This document shows, piece by piece, positions 23,255-32,519 of a stretch of DNA of 41,359 nucleotides. Each line of letters opens with the position of its first letter. Position 1 is the stretch's first letter. The translations under genes and the position numbers were made by a program. This DNA comes from Gammaproteobacteria bacterium. Lineage in GTDB: Bacteria; Pseudomonadota; Gammaproteobacteria; Steroidobacterales; Steroidobacteraceae. The DNA is taken from assembly GCA_027307325.1 (NCBI GenBank), contig DAHUXE010000134.1, positions 1-41,359 of the forward strand. Reading direction: 5' to 3'. Under the pieces are notes generated by a model. That model did not search any database, had not been told where the DNA came from, and saw nothing but the letters and a program-made list of their open reading frames with translations.

Positions 23255-23838
23255 GCAGGGTACCGCCCGCCGCCTGGGCTGTGGGACTCGGGGCGGCGGC
23301 GCTGGTGTTGGCGCTGTGGTGGGCGTGGCGCTGGTACCGCCACTACCGCGCCCGCCGGGCGCTGCGCGCCGCGGTCACCGGCGGGGCCGCCGATCATCTG
23401 ATCAACGCCCTGGTGCCGGACGGCATGGGGGGCGGCTTTCACGTCGATTTTCTGCTGCTCACCATGCGCGGGGTGATCGTGATCGACCTGCGCGACGTGC
23501 GCGGCAACATCTTCGGCGGCGATCAGATGGCCGAGTGGACCGTCATGGACGGCCCGCGGCGCTTCACCTTCACCAACCCGCAGAGCGCGCTCTACGACCG
23601 GATCGCCGCGGTGAAGGCCGTGGCGGGCGACGTACCGGTCGAAGGCCGGATCGTCTTCACGCGGCGCGCCAGGTTCCCCAAGGGCCTGCCGAAGTGGACG
23701 CTGATGGTCGATGCCCTGCGCGCGGAGTTTCCGCCCGTCGAGTACCAGTCGCACGCCGAGGCCACCGCCCCGCTGCACGCAGGCTGGCAGCGGCTCAAGG
23801 AAGCCGTGAAACCGAGCTTCATGGCCGACATGCGCTAG
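23242..23838 (+). CDS. Membrane-anchored NERD-domain protein
   Basis: 198 residues from a GTG located 13 nt inside thrC. One N-terminal membrane helix (about residues 10-32, WAVGLGAAALVLALWWAWRWY), then a nuclease-related domain: DHLINALVPDG, HVDFLLLTMRGVIVIDLRDV with the D-x-E/D-x-K-like strand pair, and GRIVFTRRARFPKGLP. In typical NERD domains the core is D...E-x-K; here the second position reads IDLRD, so nuclease activity is uncertain. The role is unknown. Position in the thr operon may be only transcriptional hitch-hiking. It ends directly at the convergent M20 peptidase gene. Confidence 0.8.
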   Translation: MDELSRVPPAAWAVGLGAAALVLALWWAWRWYRHYRARRALRAAVTGGAADHLINALVPDGMGGGFHVDFLLLTMRGVIVIDLRDVRGNIFGGDQMAEWTVMDGPRRFTFTNPQSALYDRIAAVKAVAGDVPVEGRIVFTRRARFPKGLPKWTLMVDALRAEFPPVEYQSHAEATAPLHAGWQRLKEAVKPSFMADMR

Positions 23839-25251
23839 TCAGGACACGGTGCGGGCGTGGTCGGCGAGCACCAGCGACACGCAGGCGGTGAGCTTCTTCG
23901 CGTATTCGACGTGCAGAAACTCGTTCGGCCCGTGCGCGTTGGCCTGAGGCCCGAGAACCCCGGTGATGAAGAACTGCGTACGGGGAAAGCGCTCGCCCAG
24001 CATGCCCATGAACGGGATCGTGCCGCCACAGCCGAGGTGCACGGCGTCGCGGCCGTAGATCGCCTGGCTGGCGCGCGCGATCGACTGCTCGAGCCACGGC
24101 GCGAACGTCGGGGCGTTCCACCCGGTGTTGGCCGAGCCCGGCTCGAAGCGCACTTCGGCGCCATAGGGCGGGTCGCGCTCGAGTGCCTCGCGCACCGCCT
24201 GCGCCGCGCGCGGCGCATCGCAGGTCGGTGGAGTGCGCAGCGAGAGCTTCACGGTGAGCTGCGGCAGCAGCACGTTGCCCGCGGTGACCGTCGGCGGCAG
24301 GCCGTCCGCGCCGGTGACGGCCAGCGTGGCCCGCCAGGTGCTGTTGATGATGAGCTCGGCCGGATCGTTCGACACCGGCTGCACGCCGCGCACCCACGGG
24401 AGCTTCCCGGCGACCGAGTCGCCCAGCACCTTCGCCGCCATGACCGCCTGTACCCGGCGGTCGGCCGGCAGCGTCACGTGCAGATCATCGAGCAGCAGAT
24501 CGCCGGTGACCGGATTCTCGATGCGCGCGAGCAGCTGCTCGAGAATCCGGAACGGGGTCGCGGCGATGCCGGTCGCCATCCCGGAATGTACGCCCTCGGT
24601 GAGCACCCGCACGCTGAGGGTGCCGACCAGGTTGCCGCGCAGTGAGGTCGTGCACCAGAGCTGATCGTAGTTGCCGCACTCGGCATCGAGACACACGACG
24701 AGCGAAGGCTCCCCGAGGCGTTCACCGAGGGCCGCGAGATGCGCCGGCAGATCACCTGAGCCGCTCTCCTCGCAGGCCTCGATCAGCACGACGCAGCGCG
24801 GCAGCCGCACCTTGAGCTCCTTGAGCGCGGCGATGGCCGTGAGGGAGCTGAACACCGCGTAGCCGTCGTCGGCGGCGCCCCGTCCGTAGAGCTTGCCGTC
24901 ACGGATGACGGGTTCCCAGGGGCCAAGGCCCGGCAGCCAACCGGTAAACTCGGGCTGCTTGTCGAGGTGGCCATAGAGGAGGGCGCACCCGGGAAGCTCG
25001 CCGGGCACGTCGATCAGCAGCAGCGGCGTGCGGCCCGGGAGGCGGCGCACCTCGACCCGCATCCCCGGCAGGGGCTGCAGCCGGCACCACTCGGCCATGA
25101 GCTGCACGGCGGCCTCCATGTGGCCGTGACTCTCCCACTGCGGGTCGAAATCCGGCGACTTGTTGGGGATGCGCACGTAAGCAACCAGACGCTCGATGAT
25201 CGACTCGTCCCAGACGTTGCCGACGAAGGCGCTGAGTCTCTTGAGATCCAT
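23839..25251 (-). CDS. M20-family metallopeptidase (CNDP-like dipeptidase)
   Basis: Dizinc exopeptidase or amidohydrolase. 470 residues with all M20 ligands: H95 and D97 (YGHLDKQPEF), the bridging Asp128 in GRGAADDGY, the Glu161-Glu162 pair in EACEESGSGDL, an Asp in VVCLDAECGNYD, and the late His in NAHGPNEFL. A lid/dimerisation domain is inserted between about 205 and 330. Length fits the carnosinase/Xaa-His dipeptidase-like group. No signal peptide, so it is cytoplasmic. It lies 41 nt downstream of tatD on the same strand. The precise substrate is not predictable. Confidence 0.88.
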   Translation of the reverse strand: MDLKRLSAFVGNVWDESIIERLVAYVRIPNKSPDFDPQWESHGHMEAAVQLMAEWCRLQPLPGMRVEVRRLPGRTPLLLIDVPGELPGCALLYGHLDKQPEFTGWLPGLGPWEPVIRDGKLYGRGAADDGYAVFSSLTAIAALKELKVRLPRCVVLIEACEESGSGDLPAHLAALGERLGEPSLVVCLDAECGNYDQLWCTTSLRGNLVGTLSVRVLTEGVHSGMATGIAATPFRILEQLLARIENPVTGDLLLDDLHVTLPADRRVQAVMAAKVLGDSVAGKLPWVRGVQPVSNDPAELIINSTWRATLAVTGADGLPPTVTAGNVLLPQLTVKLSLRTPPTCDAPRAAQAVREALERDPPYGAEVRFEPGSANTGWNAPTFAPWLEQSIARASQAIYGRDAVHLGCGGTIPFMGMLGERFPRTQFFITGVLGPQANAHGPNEFLHVEYAKKLTACVSLVLADHARTVS

Positions 25252-25292
25252 GGGCTACGTTCCTCTGATTGTATTCAGTAACTTAGAGACTA

Positions 25293-26165
25293 TTAATAAA
25301 GTAATGTATCGATAGCCTCACGCGCCCCCGGCAGCCGGAACAGCGCGCGCGCCCCCGCGGTGCTCGAGCGCGCGAGCGCATCCGGCGGCTCCCCGCGCGC
25401 ACGTGCCACCACCGCGGCGATGTGCGCAAGATACGCCGGCTCGTTGCGGCGCGAGGCGGGCCGGGGCTGCAGATCCCGCGGCAGAAGATACGGTCCGTCC
25501 GTCTCGAGCAGCAGCCTTCCGGCGGGAATGGCGCGCATGAGCGGTGCGAGGTGCGACCCGCGGCGCTCGTCGCTGATCCAGCCGGTGATGCCGATGGCGA
25601 GCCCCAGCGCGAGGTAGGCATCGAGCTCCGCGGCGCCGCCGGTGAAGCAATGCGCCACACCCGCGTGCCGGGCGCCGTGCTCGCGCAGAATCGCGATGAA
25701 GTCCGCGTGCGCATCGCGCTGATGCAGGAACACGGGCTTGCCGAGCAGGGCGGCCAGCTCGAGCTGGCGGTGGAAGGCCTGCCGCTGCGCCGCGCGCGGG
25801 GAGAAATCGCGGAAATAGTCGAGGCCGCATTCACCGACCGCCGCCACTTCTGGAGCGCGCGCCAGCGCGGCGAGCTCCTCGAAGCGCGCCGGGCTGAGCT
25901 CGCCCGCATGATGGGGGTGCACGCCCGCCGTGGCAAACAGCGTTCCGGGATGCTGCCGCGCGAGCGCGATGGCGCCGGCGGTGCCGGCGAGCGTCGCACC
26001 GGTGACCAGCATCTGCACCACACCTGCCGCGCGCGCGCGCGCCAGCACCGCGTCGCGGTCTGCGTCGTAGCTGTCGTGGCCGAGGTTGATGCCGATGTCG
26101 ATGAGCGCGGCGGGCGGTGCGTCCGAGGGGGCGGGTGGCGGCGCGGCTGTGCTATGGTTTTGCAT
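25293..26165 (-). CDS. tatD: TatD-family metal-dependent nuclease
   Basis: TatD 3'-5' exonuclease (DNA repair/turnover). The match is close to Escherichia coli TatD rather than YcfH/YjjV: IDIGINLGHDSYDADRD at the start, TAGVHPHHAGE, AVGECGLDYFRDFS, FLHQRDAH, AHCFTGG, ITGWISDERRG, and LLLETDGPYLLPRDL with the RRNEPAYL tail. The start is set at the ATG at 26165, giving 290 residues with a roughly 20-residue proline/alanine-rich extension before the conserved start. No RBS is evident. This ATG shares the bases CATG with the divergent gene at 26164. Upstream in-frame starts exist, but they would cross that neighbour's signal peptide. Confidence 0.92.
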   Translation of the reverse strand: MQNHSTAAPPPAPSDAPPAALIDIGINLGHDSYDADRDAVLARARAAGVVQMLVTGATLAGTAGAIALARQHPGTLFATAGVHPHHAGELSPARFEELAALARAPEVAAVGECGLDYFRDFSPRAAQRQAFHRQLELAALLGKPVFLHQRDAHADFIAILREHGARHAGVAHCFTGGAAELDAYLALGLAIGITGWISDERRGSHLAPLMRAIPAGRLLLETDGPYLLPRDLQPRPASRRNEPAYLAHIAAVVARARGEPPDALARSSTAGARALFRLPGAREAIDTLLY

Positions 26166-26913
26166 GCGCGCGAATATTCTACTGCCCGCGGCCGCGGTGC
26201 TCCTGGCGGTGAGCGGGGTGGCGTCCGGCGCGCATACCTCCTGGCGCGACATCGAGAGCCGCATTCAGTACGGCTATTACACCGAGGACGCCGCGGCGCT
26301 GCGGAGTCTGCGCGGTCTGATCGCCGCCGACGAGTCCCGCGACCGGCTGCACGGCTATTACGCGGCGCTGCTCGCCTGGCGGGAGGCGCAGCTCGCCGCA
26401 CAGGCGGGGCCTGCGTCCCGGGGCGCCGCGGCGGGCGATCTCGCGCAACGCTGCGTCAGCGAGGCAGACAAGATGCTGGAGGCGGATGCAGCCTTTGCCG
26501 ACGTCCTGGCGCTGCGTGCGGCGTGCCTCGCCACACCGCTCGGTCGGGCGGGTGCGAGCCTTGCCGCGCACCGCGCGCGCCGCGACATCGAGCGCGCGCT
26601 CAAGGCCTCGCCCCACGATCCGCGCGTACTGCTGGTCGACGCGATGAGCGACTATCAGCTCGCGCCGCCGGAGGGCAACAAGGAACGGGCGCTGGCGAAG
26701 CTGCGGCTGGCAGTCGCGGCCTTCGAGGCCGAGCGCGCCGGCCTCGAGCGGTTGCCGGGCTGGGGTGCCGCGGAATCCTATCTGTACCTCGCGCAGGACT
26801 TGCTCGACCACGCCGATCCGGTCGGGGCGCGGGACGCACTCGAGCATGCGCTGCTGATCGCGCCCGAGTTCGCGCAGGCGCGGCGGCTGATGGCCCGCAT
26901 CGTCAGCGGCTGA
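26164..26913 (+). CDS. Secreted TPR-like protein of unknown function
   Basis: 249 residues. The ATG at 26164 begins a clear signal peptide (RANILLPAAAVLLAVSGVAS, cleavage probably after GAHA-type residues near 22-24), so the product is periplasmic. The mature part is helical with TPR-like repeats: YYTEDAAALRSLRGLI (near 36), EADKMLEADAAFADVLALRA, DIERALKASPHDPRVLLVDA, and ARDALEHALLIAPEFAQARR at the end. No enzymatic motif. It is divergent from tatD with overlapping start codons. It precedes the adaptor/ABC operon by 157 bp but is not obviously part of it. Confidence 0.78.
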   Translation: MRANILLPAAAVLLAVSGVASGAHTSWRDIESRIQYGYYTEDAAALRSLRGLIAADESRDRLHGYYAALLAWREAQLAAQAGPASRGAAAGDLAQRCVSEADKMLEADAAFADVLALRAACLATPLGRAGASLAAHRARRDIERALKASPHDPRVLLVDAMSDYQLAPPEGNKERALAKLRLAVAAFEAERAGLERLPGWGAAESYLYLAQDLLDHADPVGARDALEHALLIAPEFAQARRLMARIVSG

Positions 26914-27070
26914 AGCGGCGCGCTTAGGTTCCCCGGCTGACATTTGTCAACCAGCCGCGCTGCGCTCCGCCACAGGTCGGCGCATCCGCAGCACTGTATG
27001 GCTCGCGGCGGTGCAGCGGCACGGCGGCTGATGCTATCGTTGCGCGCCTGCGTGCCGGGACGGGAAGGGA

Positions 27071-28321
27071 ATGAGCGCGGAACCTGACAAGAAGGCGCTG
27101 TTGGGGCAGCTGCGGATCGACCGCGGCACGGAGCCGGCCGGGCTCACGGCCGGGCGGCGTGCCTGGATGATCGGCGGCGTGGTCGCGCTCATCGTGCTCC
27201 TCGGCGGCGGGGCGTGGCTGGCGCTGTCGACGCGCGGCGCCCTGCCGGTGCACACGGCTCTCGCCCAGTCGCTGGGCGGCGGCGGCGCCGGCGCCTCGGT
27301 GCTCGCCGCCACCGGTTACGTCACCGCACGGCGCGAGGCGACGGTGTCGGCGCAAATCACCGGCAAGGTGACCGCCGTGCTGTTCGATGAAGGCGACCAC
27401 GTGAGCGCCAGTCAGGTGATCGCGCGCCTCGACGACACGGCGCAGAAGGCGGCGCTGGCGCAGGCACAGGCGGAGTTTCAGTCGACGCAGGCGGTGCTGC
27501 GGCAGGACCAGGCGCAGCTCGCCCAGTACCTGCGCGACGTGGCGCGCAACGAGGATCTGGTGAAGCGCAACCTGGTCTCGCAGCAGGCCGTCGAGCAGTC
27601 CCGCACGCAGGTGGACACCCAGACCGCGCTGGTGCAGTCGCAACGCGAGCAGATCGAGCTGGCGGCGGCCAACGTGAGCGCCGCGCGGGTGCAGCTCGAC
27701 TACTGCACGGTGCGCGCACCGTTCAGCGGCGTCGTGATCGCCAAGGCGGCACAGGTCGGAGAGATCGTCTCGCCGCTGTCGGCCGGCGGCGGCTTCACGC
27801 GTACCGGCATAGGCACGCTGGTCGACATGGACTCCCTCGAGATCGAGGTCGACGTCAACGAGGCTTACATCAACCGCGTGGAGCCCGGCCAGCCGGTCGA
27901 ATCGGTGCTCAACGCCTACCCGGACTGGCGTATTCCCTCGCACGTGATCGCGATCATTCCGACCGCCGACCGCTCCAAGGCGACGGTCAAGGTGCGCATC
28001 GGCTTCGACCTGCGGGACACGCGCATCGTGCCGGACATGGGCGTGCGTGTGTCGTTCGAGGAAAAGACCCGGCCGGGCGAGGCCGCGCAGCGGCGGCCGC
28101 GCGGTGTGCAGCTGCCGGCCGGGGCGCTGCGCAAGGACGGCAGCGACGACGTCGTCTACGTGCTGAAGGAGGGGCGCGCACAGCGCCGCGCCGTGACCCT
28201 CGGCGCGGGCAGCGGCGACGCGCGCCAGGTGCTCGCGGGCGTGAGTCCCGGCGAGAGCGTCATCGTCGACGCGCCGGCCGGCATCAAGGACGGCGCGGCG
28301 GTCACCGAGACCAAACAGTGA
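27071..28321 (+). CDS. Periplasmic adaptor (HlyD/MacA-type membrane fusion protein)
   Basis: Links an inner-membrane transporter to the periplasm or outer membrane. 416 residues: a cytoplasmic N-terminus, one membrane helix (31-52), a biotinyl-lipoyl-like strand set (VTARREATVSAQITGKVTAV), a long coiled-coil hairpin rich in Gln and Ala (about 120-205, AQAEFQSTQAVLRQDQAQLA), a second lipoyl half (YCTVRAPFSGVVIAKAAQVG), then beta-barrel and membrane-proximal domains. RBS GGAAGGGA precedes the ATG. It is followed at 15 nt by the ATPase and two permeases, making a MacAB-type or devABC-like system; no TolC homologue is present in the window. Confidence 0.88.
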   Translation: MSAEPDKKALLGQLRIDRGTEPAGLTAGRRAWMIGGVVALIVLLGGGAWLALSTRGALPVHTALAQSLGGGGAGASVLAATGYVTARREATVSAQITGKVTAVLFDEGDHVSASQVIARLDDTAQKAALAQAQAEFQSTQAVLRQDQAQLAQYLRDVARNEDLVKRNLVSQQAVEQSRTQVDTQTALVQSQREQIELAAANVSAARVQLDYCTVRAPFSGVVIAKAAQVGEIVSPLSAGGGFTRTGIGTLVDMDSLEIEVDVNEAYINRVEPGQPVESVLNAYPDWRIPSHVIAIIPTADRSKATVKVRIGFDLRDTRIVPDMGVRVSFEEKTRPGEAAQRRPRGVQLPAGALRKDGSDDVVYVLKEGRAQRRAVTLGAGSGDARQVLAGVSPGESVIVDAPAGIKDGAAVTETKQ

Positions 28322-28336
28322 GTGAGAGGAACAGCT

Positions 28337-29023
<687 letters not shown>

Positions 29024-29050
29024 TTCATCGGGCAAAATCTCAGCAAGCGA

Positions 29051-29111
29051 TCTTGCCGGACATCAGCTGCGTTTCCGCCGGCAAAACGCGTGGGTTTTGC
29101 CGGCTGCGCAG
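29051..29111. repeat. REP-like palindromic repeat cluster, copy 2
   Basis: In the gap between ATPase and permease. Carries TCTTGCC...CATCAGCT (29051-29068), GTTTCCGCCGGCAA (29071-29084) and GCCGGCTGCGCAG (29099-29111), the same three blocks as at 16983-17081 but in the opposite order. It forms an 11-bp perfect hairpin with a 6-nt loop at 29077-29104. Located inside an operon, it may tune expression between the ATPase and permease genes. Confidence 0.5.
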
Positions 29112-29126
29112 GAGGACCAGAGTTAC

Positions 29127-30287
29127 ATGACCCGCACCGGCTTCGTCGTCGCAAATCTCTTCCGCAAGCGCACGCGCACGATCCTGACGCTGCTGTCGGT
29201 GATCATGGCGTTCCTGCTGTTCGGACTCCTGCAATCGGTCAACACGGTGTTCAGCTCCGGCGCCGACTTCGTGGGCGCGACGCGCCTGTTCGTTCAGGCG
29301 CGGGTGTCCTTCACCACGCCACTGCCGCGCAGCATGGTGCCGAAGCTCGAGGCGATCCCGGGAGTGGCGCGCGTGGCCTACCAGCAGTGGTTCGGCGGGG
29401 TATGGCAGACCAACACCCCGCTCATCATGTTTGCCCTCGACCCGCAGCGTTACCACGACGTCTATGCCGAATGGAAGATGCCGGAGGCGCAGTGGCAGGC
29501 TTTCGAGCAAACCCGCACGGGCCTCATCGTCGGGCGGCAGCTCGCCAATCAGCACGGCTGGAAGCTCGGCCAGAAGATTCCCATCTCCTCGAACATCTGG
29601 CCGCAGAAGAACGGCAGCAAGGCGTGGGAGTTCGACCTGGTCGGAATCTTCGACGGCAAGGACGAGGACTGGCAGAAGCGCACCAACCTGGCCTTCATCC
29701 AGCAGGACTACTTCGACGAGGCCAACCAGTTCGGCCTCAAGGGGCGCACCAACTTCTTTATCCTTAAGCTCGCCCCGGGCGCCGACGCGCAAGCCGTCAG
29801 CAAGACCGTCGACGCCATGTTCGAGAACTCCCCCGACGAGACCAAGACGCAGACGGAGAAGGATTTCAACATCAGCTTCGTCAAGCAGATCGGCGACATC
29901 GGCCTGATCGTGCGCTGGATCCTGTTCGCGGTGTTCTTCACGCTGCTGCTGGTCGTCGGCAACACCATGGCGCAGAGCGTACGCGAGCGCATCCCCGAGC
30001 TTGCCGTGCTGAAGACGCTTGGCTTTTCCGACGGCAGCGTATTCGGCTTCGTGCTCGCCGAGGCGTTCGCCCTGGTGCTCGCTGGCGGCCTGATCGGCCT
30101 GGCACTCGCCTCACTCGCCGGCGCGATGGTGGAGAAGGCCACCGGAGGACAGTTTCTGCTGCGGCTCGACGCCTCGGTTTGGCTCCTCGGGGTGCTGGCG
30201 ATCGTGCTGATGAGCCTGGCCGTCGGCCTGTTGCCGGGGTTGCGCGCACGGCGGCTCGAGATCGTGGACGCACTGGCCGGCCGCTGA
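29127..30287 (+). CDS. ABC transporter permease (MacB/FtsX family), first
   Basis: 386 residues from the ATG at 29127 (AGGAGG 11 nt upstream). N-terminal membrane helix (about 20-42, ILTLLSVIMAFLLFGLLQSV), a large periplasmic MacB-like core domain (about 45-255), then three membrane helices: IVRWILFAVFFTLLLVVGNT, FVLAEAFALVLAGGLIGLAL, and ASVWLLGVLAIVLMSLAVGL. The four-helix FtsX topology is complete, with the conserved RIPELAVLKTLGFSDGSVFG coupling region that contacts the ATPase. It works with the second permease as a probable heterodimer; the substrate is unknown. Confidence 0.9.
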   Translation: MTRTGFVVANLFRKRTRTILTLLSVIMAFLLFGLLQSVNTVFSSGADFVGATRLFVQARVSFTTPLPRSMVPKLEAIPGVARVAYQQWFGGVWQTNTPLIMFALDPQRYHDVYAEWKMPEAQWQAFEQTRTGLIVGRQLANQHGWKLGQKIPISSNIWPQKNGSKAWEFDLVGIFDGKDEDWQKRTNLAFIQQDYFDEANQFGLKGRTNFFILKLAPGADAQAVSKTVDAMFENSPDETKTQTEKDFNISFVKQIGDIGLIVRWILFAVFFTLLLVVGNTMAQSVRERIPELAVLKTLGFSDGSVFGFVLAEAFALVLAGGLIGLALASLAGAMVEKATGGQFLLRLDASVWLLGVLAIVLMSLAVGLLPGLRARRLEIVDALAGR

Positions 30288-30302
30288 CAAGGAGACCCGA
30301 CC

Positions 30303-31481
30303 GTGTTGCGACAGGCATTTGCCATTACCGGCCTCAGCGTCCGCAGCATCCCGGAGCGCTGGGCGCCTTCGCTCGTCATCGTCATCGGGCTGGCCGGTGT
30401 CGTGGCGGTGTTCACGGCGCTGCTTGCCATGGCCGCAGGCTTCGAGAGCACGCTCAGGGCCACCGGCCGGCACGACGTGGCGATCATCCTGCGCGGCGGG
30501 TCGGACGCCGAGCTCAATTCCGCCTTCGACCGGGACTCCACCGATCTCATCAAGCAGGAACCGGGCATCCGCCCCGGGGCGGACGGCAAGCCGCTCGCCG
30601 CGGCCGAGCTCATGGTGATCGCGGAGCTGGTGCGCAGGGACGACGTGAAGAGCGGGGCGAACGTCACGCTGCGCGGCGTGGAGCCCGCGGCTTTCATCCT
30701 GCGCCCGCAGCTGAAGATCATAGCCGGCCGTAATTTCACCCCCGGCCTGCGCGAGATCATCGTAGGGCGTGGTGTGCTCTTGCAGTTTCAGGGCGCGAAC
30801 ATCGGCCAGATCGTGCGCATGCGCGGCTCGGAATGGACGGTCGTCGGGGAGTTCGCCTCTGGTGACTCTCATGAGAGTGAGATGTGGACCGACATCAACG
30901 TCGCCCGCTCGACCTTCGGGCGCCTCGGGGCGAGCTCGGTGCTCGCGGCTCTCGACGGGGCCGACGGCCTCGAGCGGCTGAAGGCGGCGGTGGCGGCGGA
31001 GCCGCGCCTGTCGCTCGACGTGCTGCGCGAGGACGATTACTTCAGCGCTCAGACCCGGCAGTTCCGCGCGACCATCGGGGTGCTGGCCGGGGTCGTGACC
31101 GTGATCATGGGACTCGGCGCAGTATTCGCCGCGCTCAACAGCATGTATGCGGCGGTCGCCTCACGCGGCAAGGAGATCGCCACGCTCCGGGCACTGGGAT
31201 TCGGCGGGTTCGCGGTGGTGGTGTCGGTGATGATCGAGGCGCTGCTGCTGGCGCTGGCCGGCGCGCTGCTCGGCGCGCTGATTGCCTATCTGCTCTTCAA
31301 CAACCTGTCGGTGTCGACCCTGGGGCAGAGTTTCACCCAGGTGGTGTTCAGCTTCAAGGTGACGCCGGAGCTCGTGACCCGTGGCCTCGTCATCGCGCTC
31401 CTCATCGGCATGCTGGGAGGCTTCCTGCCGGCACTGCGCGGGGCGAGGCTGCCGGTGACTACGAGCCTGCGCGAGAGCTGA
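30303..31481 (+). CDS. ABC transporter permease (MacB/FtsX family), second
   Basis: 392 residues from a GTG with AAGGAG 9 nt upstream. Same topology as its upstream partner: an N-terminal helix (SLVIVIGLAGVVAVFTALLA), a periplasmic core domain, then FRATIGVLAGVVTVIMGLGA, VMIEALLLALAGALLGALIA, and RGLVIALLIGMLGGFLPALR. The coupling segment reads VASRGKEIATLRALGFGGFA. Two different permeases, one ATPase and one adaptor imply a heterodimeric export or lipid/peptide transport complex. Its 3' end overlaps the convergent threonine aldolase gene by 23 nt. Confidence 0.9.
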   Translation: MLRQAFAITGLSVRSIPERWAPSLVIVIGLAGVVAVFTALLAMAAGFESTLRATGRHDVAIILRGGSDAELNSAFDRDSTDLIKQEPGIRPGADGKPLAAAELMVIAELVRRDDVKSGANVTLRGVEPAAFILRPQLKIIAGRNFTPGLREIIVGRGVLLQFQGANIGQIVRMRGSEWTVVGEFASGDSHESEMWTDINVARSTFGRLGASSVLAALDGADGLERLKAAVAAEPRLSLDVLREDDYFSAQTRQFRATIGVLAGVVTVIMGLGAVFAALNSMYAAVASRGKEIATLRALGFGGFAVVVSVMIEALLLALAGALLGALIAYLLFNNLSVSTLGQSFTQVVFSFKVTPELVTRGLVIALLIGMLGGFLPALRGARLPVTTSLRES

Positions 31482-32481
31482 GGGCCGCGCACAGCGCGTG
31501 CACGTCCTGCTCGGGCTGATCCCAAGAGACGACGAAGCGCGCATCCCCGGCCGCTTCCGGACCCCAGTCGTAGAACTCGAACCCCGAGGAGCGCAGCGCC
31601 TGGCGGCGGGCGGCGCCGAGCCGCACGAACACCTCGTTCGCCTCGACCGGGTGCAGGAGCGCCGCAGCCGCGGCCGCACCGATGAGCTGCGCCAGGCGGT
31701 TGGTGCGCTCGGCATTGCGCCTCCAGACGCCCGACTCGAGATAGGCGAGCAGCTGCGCGGCGACGTAACGCGACTTCGACAGCAGGTGGCCGGCGCGCTT
31801 GCGCCGCAGCTCGAAGTCGCGCACCAGAGCCGGGTCGAAGAACACCACCGCCTCGGCGGCGAGCGCTCCGTTCTTGGTCGCACCGAATGACAGCACGTCG
31901 ACCCCGGCGCGCCAGGTAACCTCGTCCGGAGCGCAGCCGAGGAAGGCGAGGGCGTTGGCGAAGCGCGCGCCGTCCATGTGCACTTTCAGCCCGTGGTGGT
32001 GCGCGAGCTCGCACAGGGCGGCGAGCTCCGCCGGGCGGTAGGCGGTGCCGAGCTCGGTCGCCTGGGTGAGCGAGAGCGCCGCGGGCTGGACGCTGTGAAG
32101 GTGGCGCGGATGGGCCGCGAGCGCCGCACCGACGGTCGCGGCGTCGAGACGCCCGTGAGCCCCCGCGAGCAGCTCGAGCTGTGCGCCGCCCGAGAAGAAC
32201 CCGGGTGCGCCGCATTCGTCGACCGCGATGTGTGCCTCGTGGTGCGCGAAGATGGCGCCGTAAGGCGGGCTCAGGCACGCGAGCGCGAGCGAGTTGGCGG
32301 CCGTCCCGGTGGTGACCGCGAAGGCGCGCACCGGCGTGCCGAAGTGCGCGCTCAGCGCTCCGTCGAGGCGCAGCGTCCACTCGTCGTCGCCGTAGGCGCG
32401 GGCCCGGCCGTGATTCACCTCCTGCAGGGCCGTCATGATCTCCGGGCAGGCGGTCGCGGTGTTGTCGCTGAAGAATCGCAA
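31459..32481 (-). CDS. ltaE: Low-specificity L-threonine aldolase
   Basis: PLP enzyme cleaving threonine/allo-threonine to glycine and acetaldehyde. 340 residues beginning FFSDNTATACPEIMTAL, the standard aldolase start. Conserved stretches are YGDDEWTLRLDGALSAHFG, TGTAANSLALA, HEAHIAVDECGA, HMDGARFANALAFL and the PLP-lysine motif SFGATKNGA (Lys near 212). The start codon is TTG at 32481, supported by GGAG 9 nt upstream and by family alignment; there is no ATG nearby. Its end overlaps the convergent permease gene. Confidence 0.9.
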   Translation of the reverse strand: MRFFSDNTATACPEIMTALQEVNHGRARAYGDDEWTLRLDGALSAHFGTPVRAFAVTTGTAANSLALACLSPPYGAIFAHHEAHIAVDECGAPGFFSGGAQLELLAGAHGRLDAATVGAALAAHPRHLHSVQPAALSLTQATELGTAYRPAELAALCELAHHHGLKVHMDGARFANALAFLGCAPDEVTWRAGVDVLSFGATKNGALAAEAVVFFDPALVRDFELRRKRAGHLLSKSRYVAAQLLAYLESGVWRRNAERTNRLAQLIGAAAAAALLHPVEANEVFVRLGAARRQALRSSGFEFYDWGPEAAGDARFVVSWDQPEQDVHALCAALSSRAGS

Positions 32482-32519
32482 GACTTACGGCTCCCGTGCG
32501 CCTCTGAAGGGCTGGCGGC

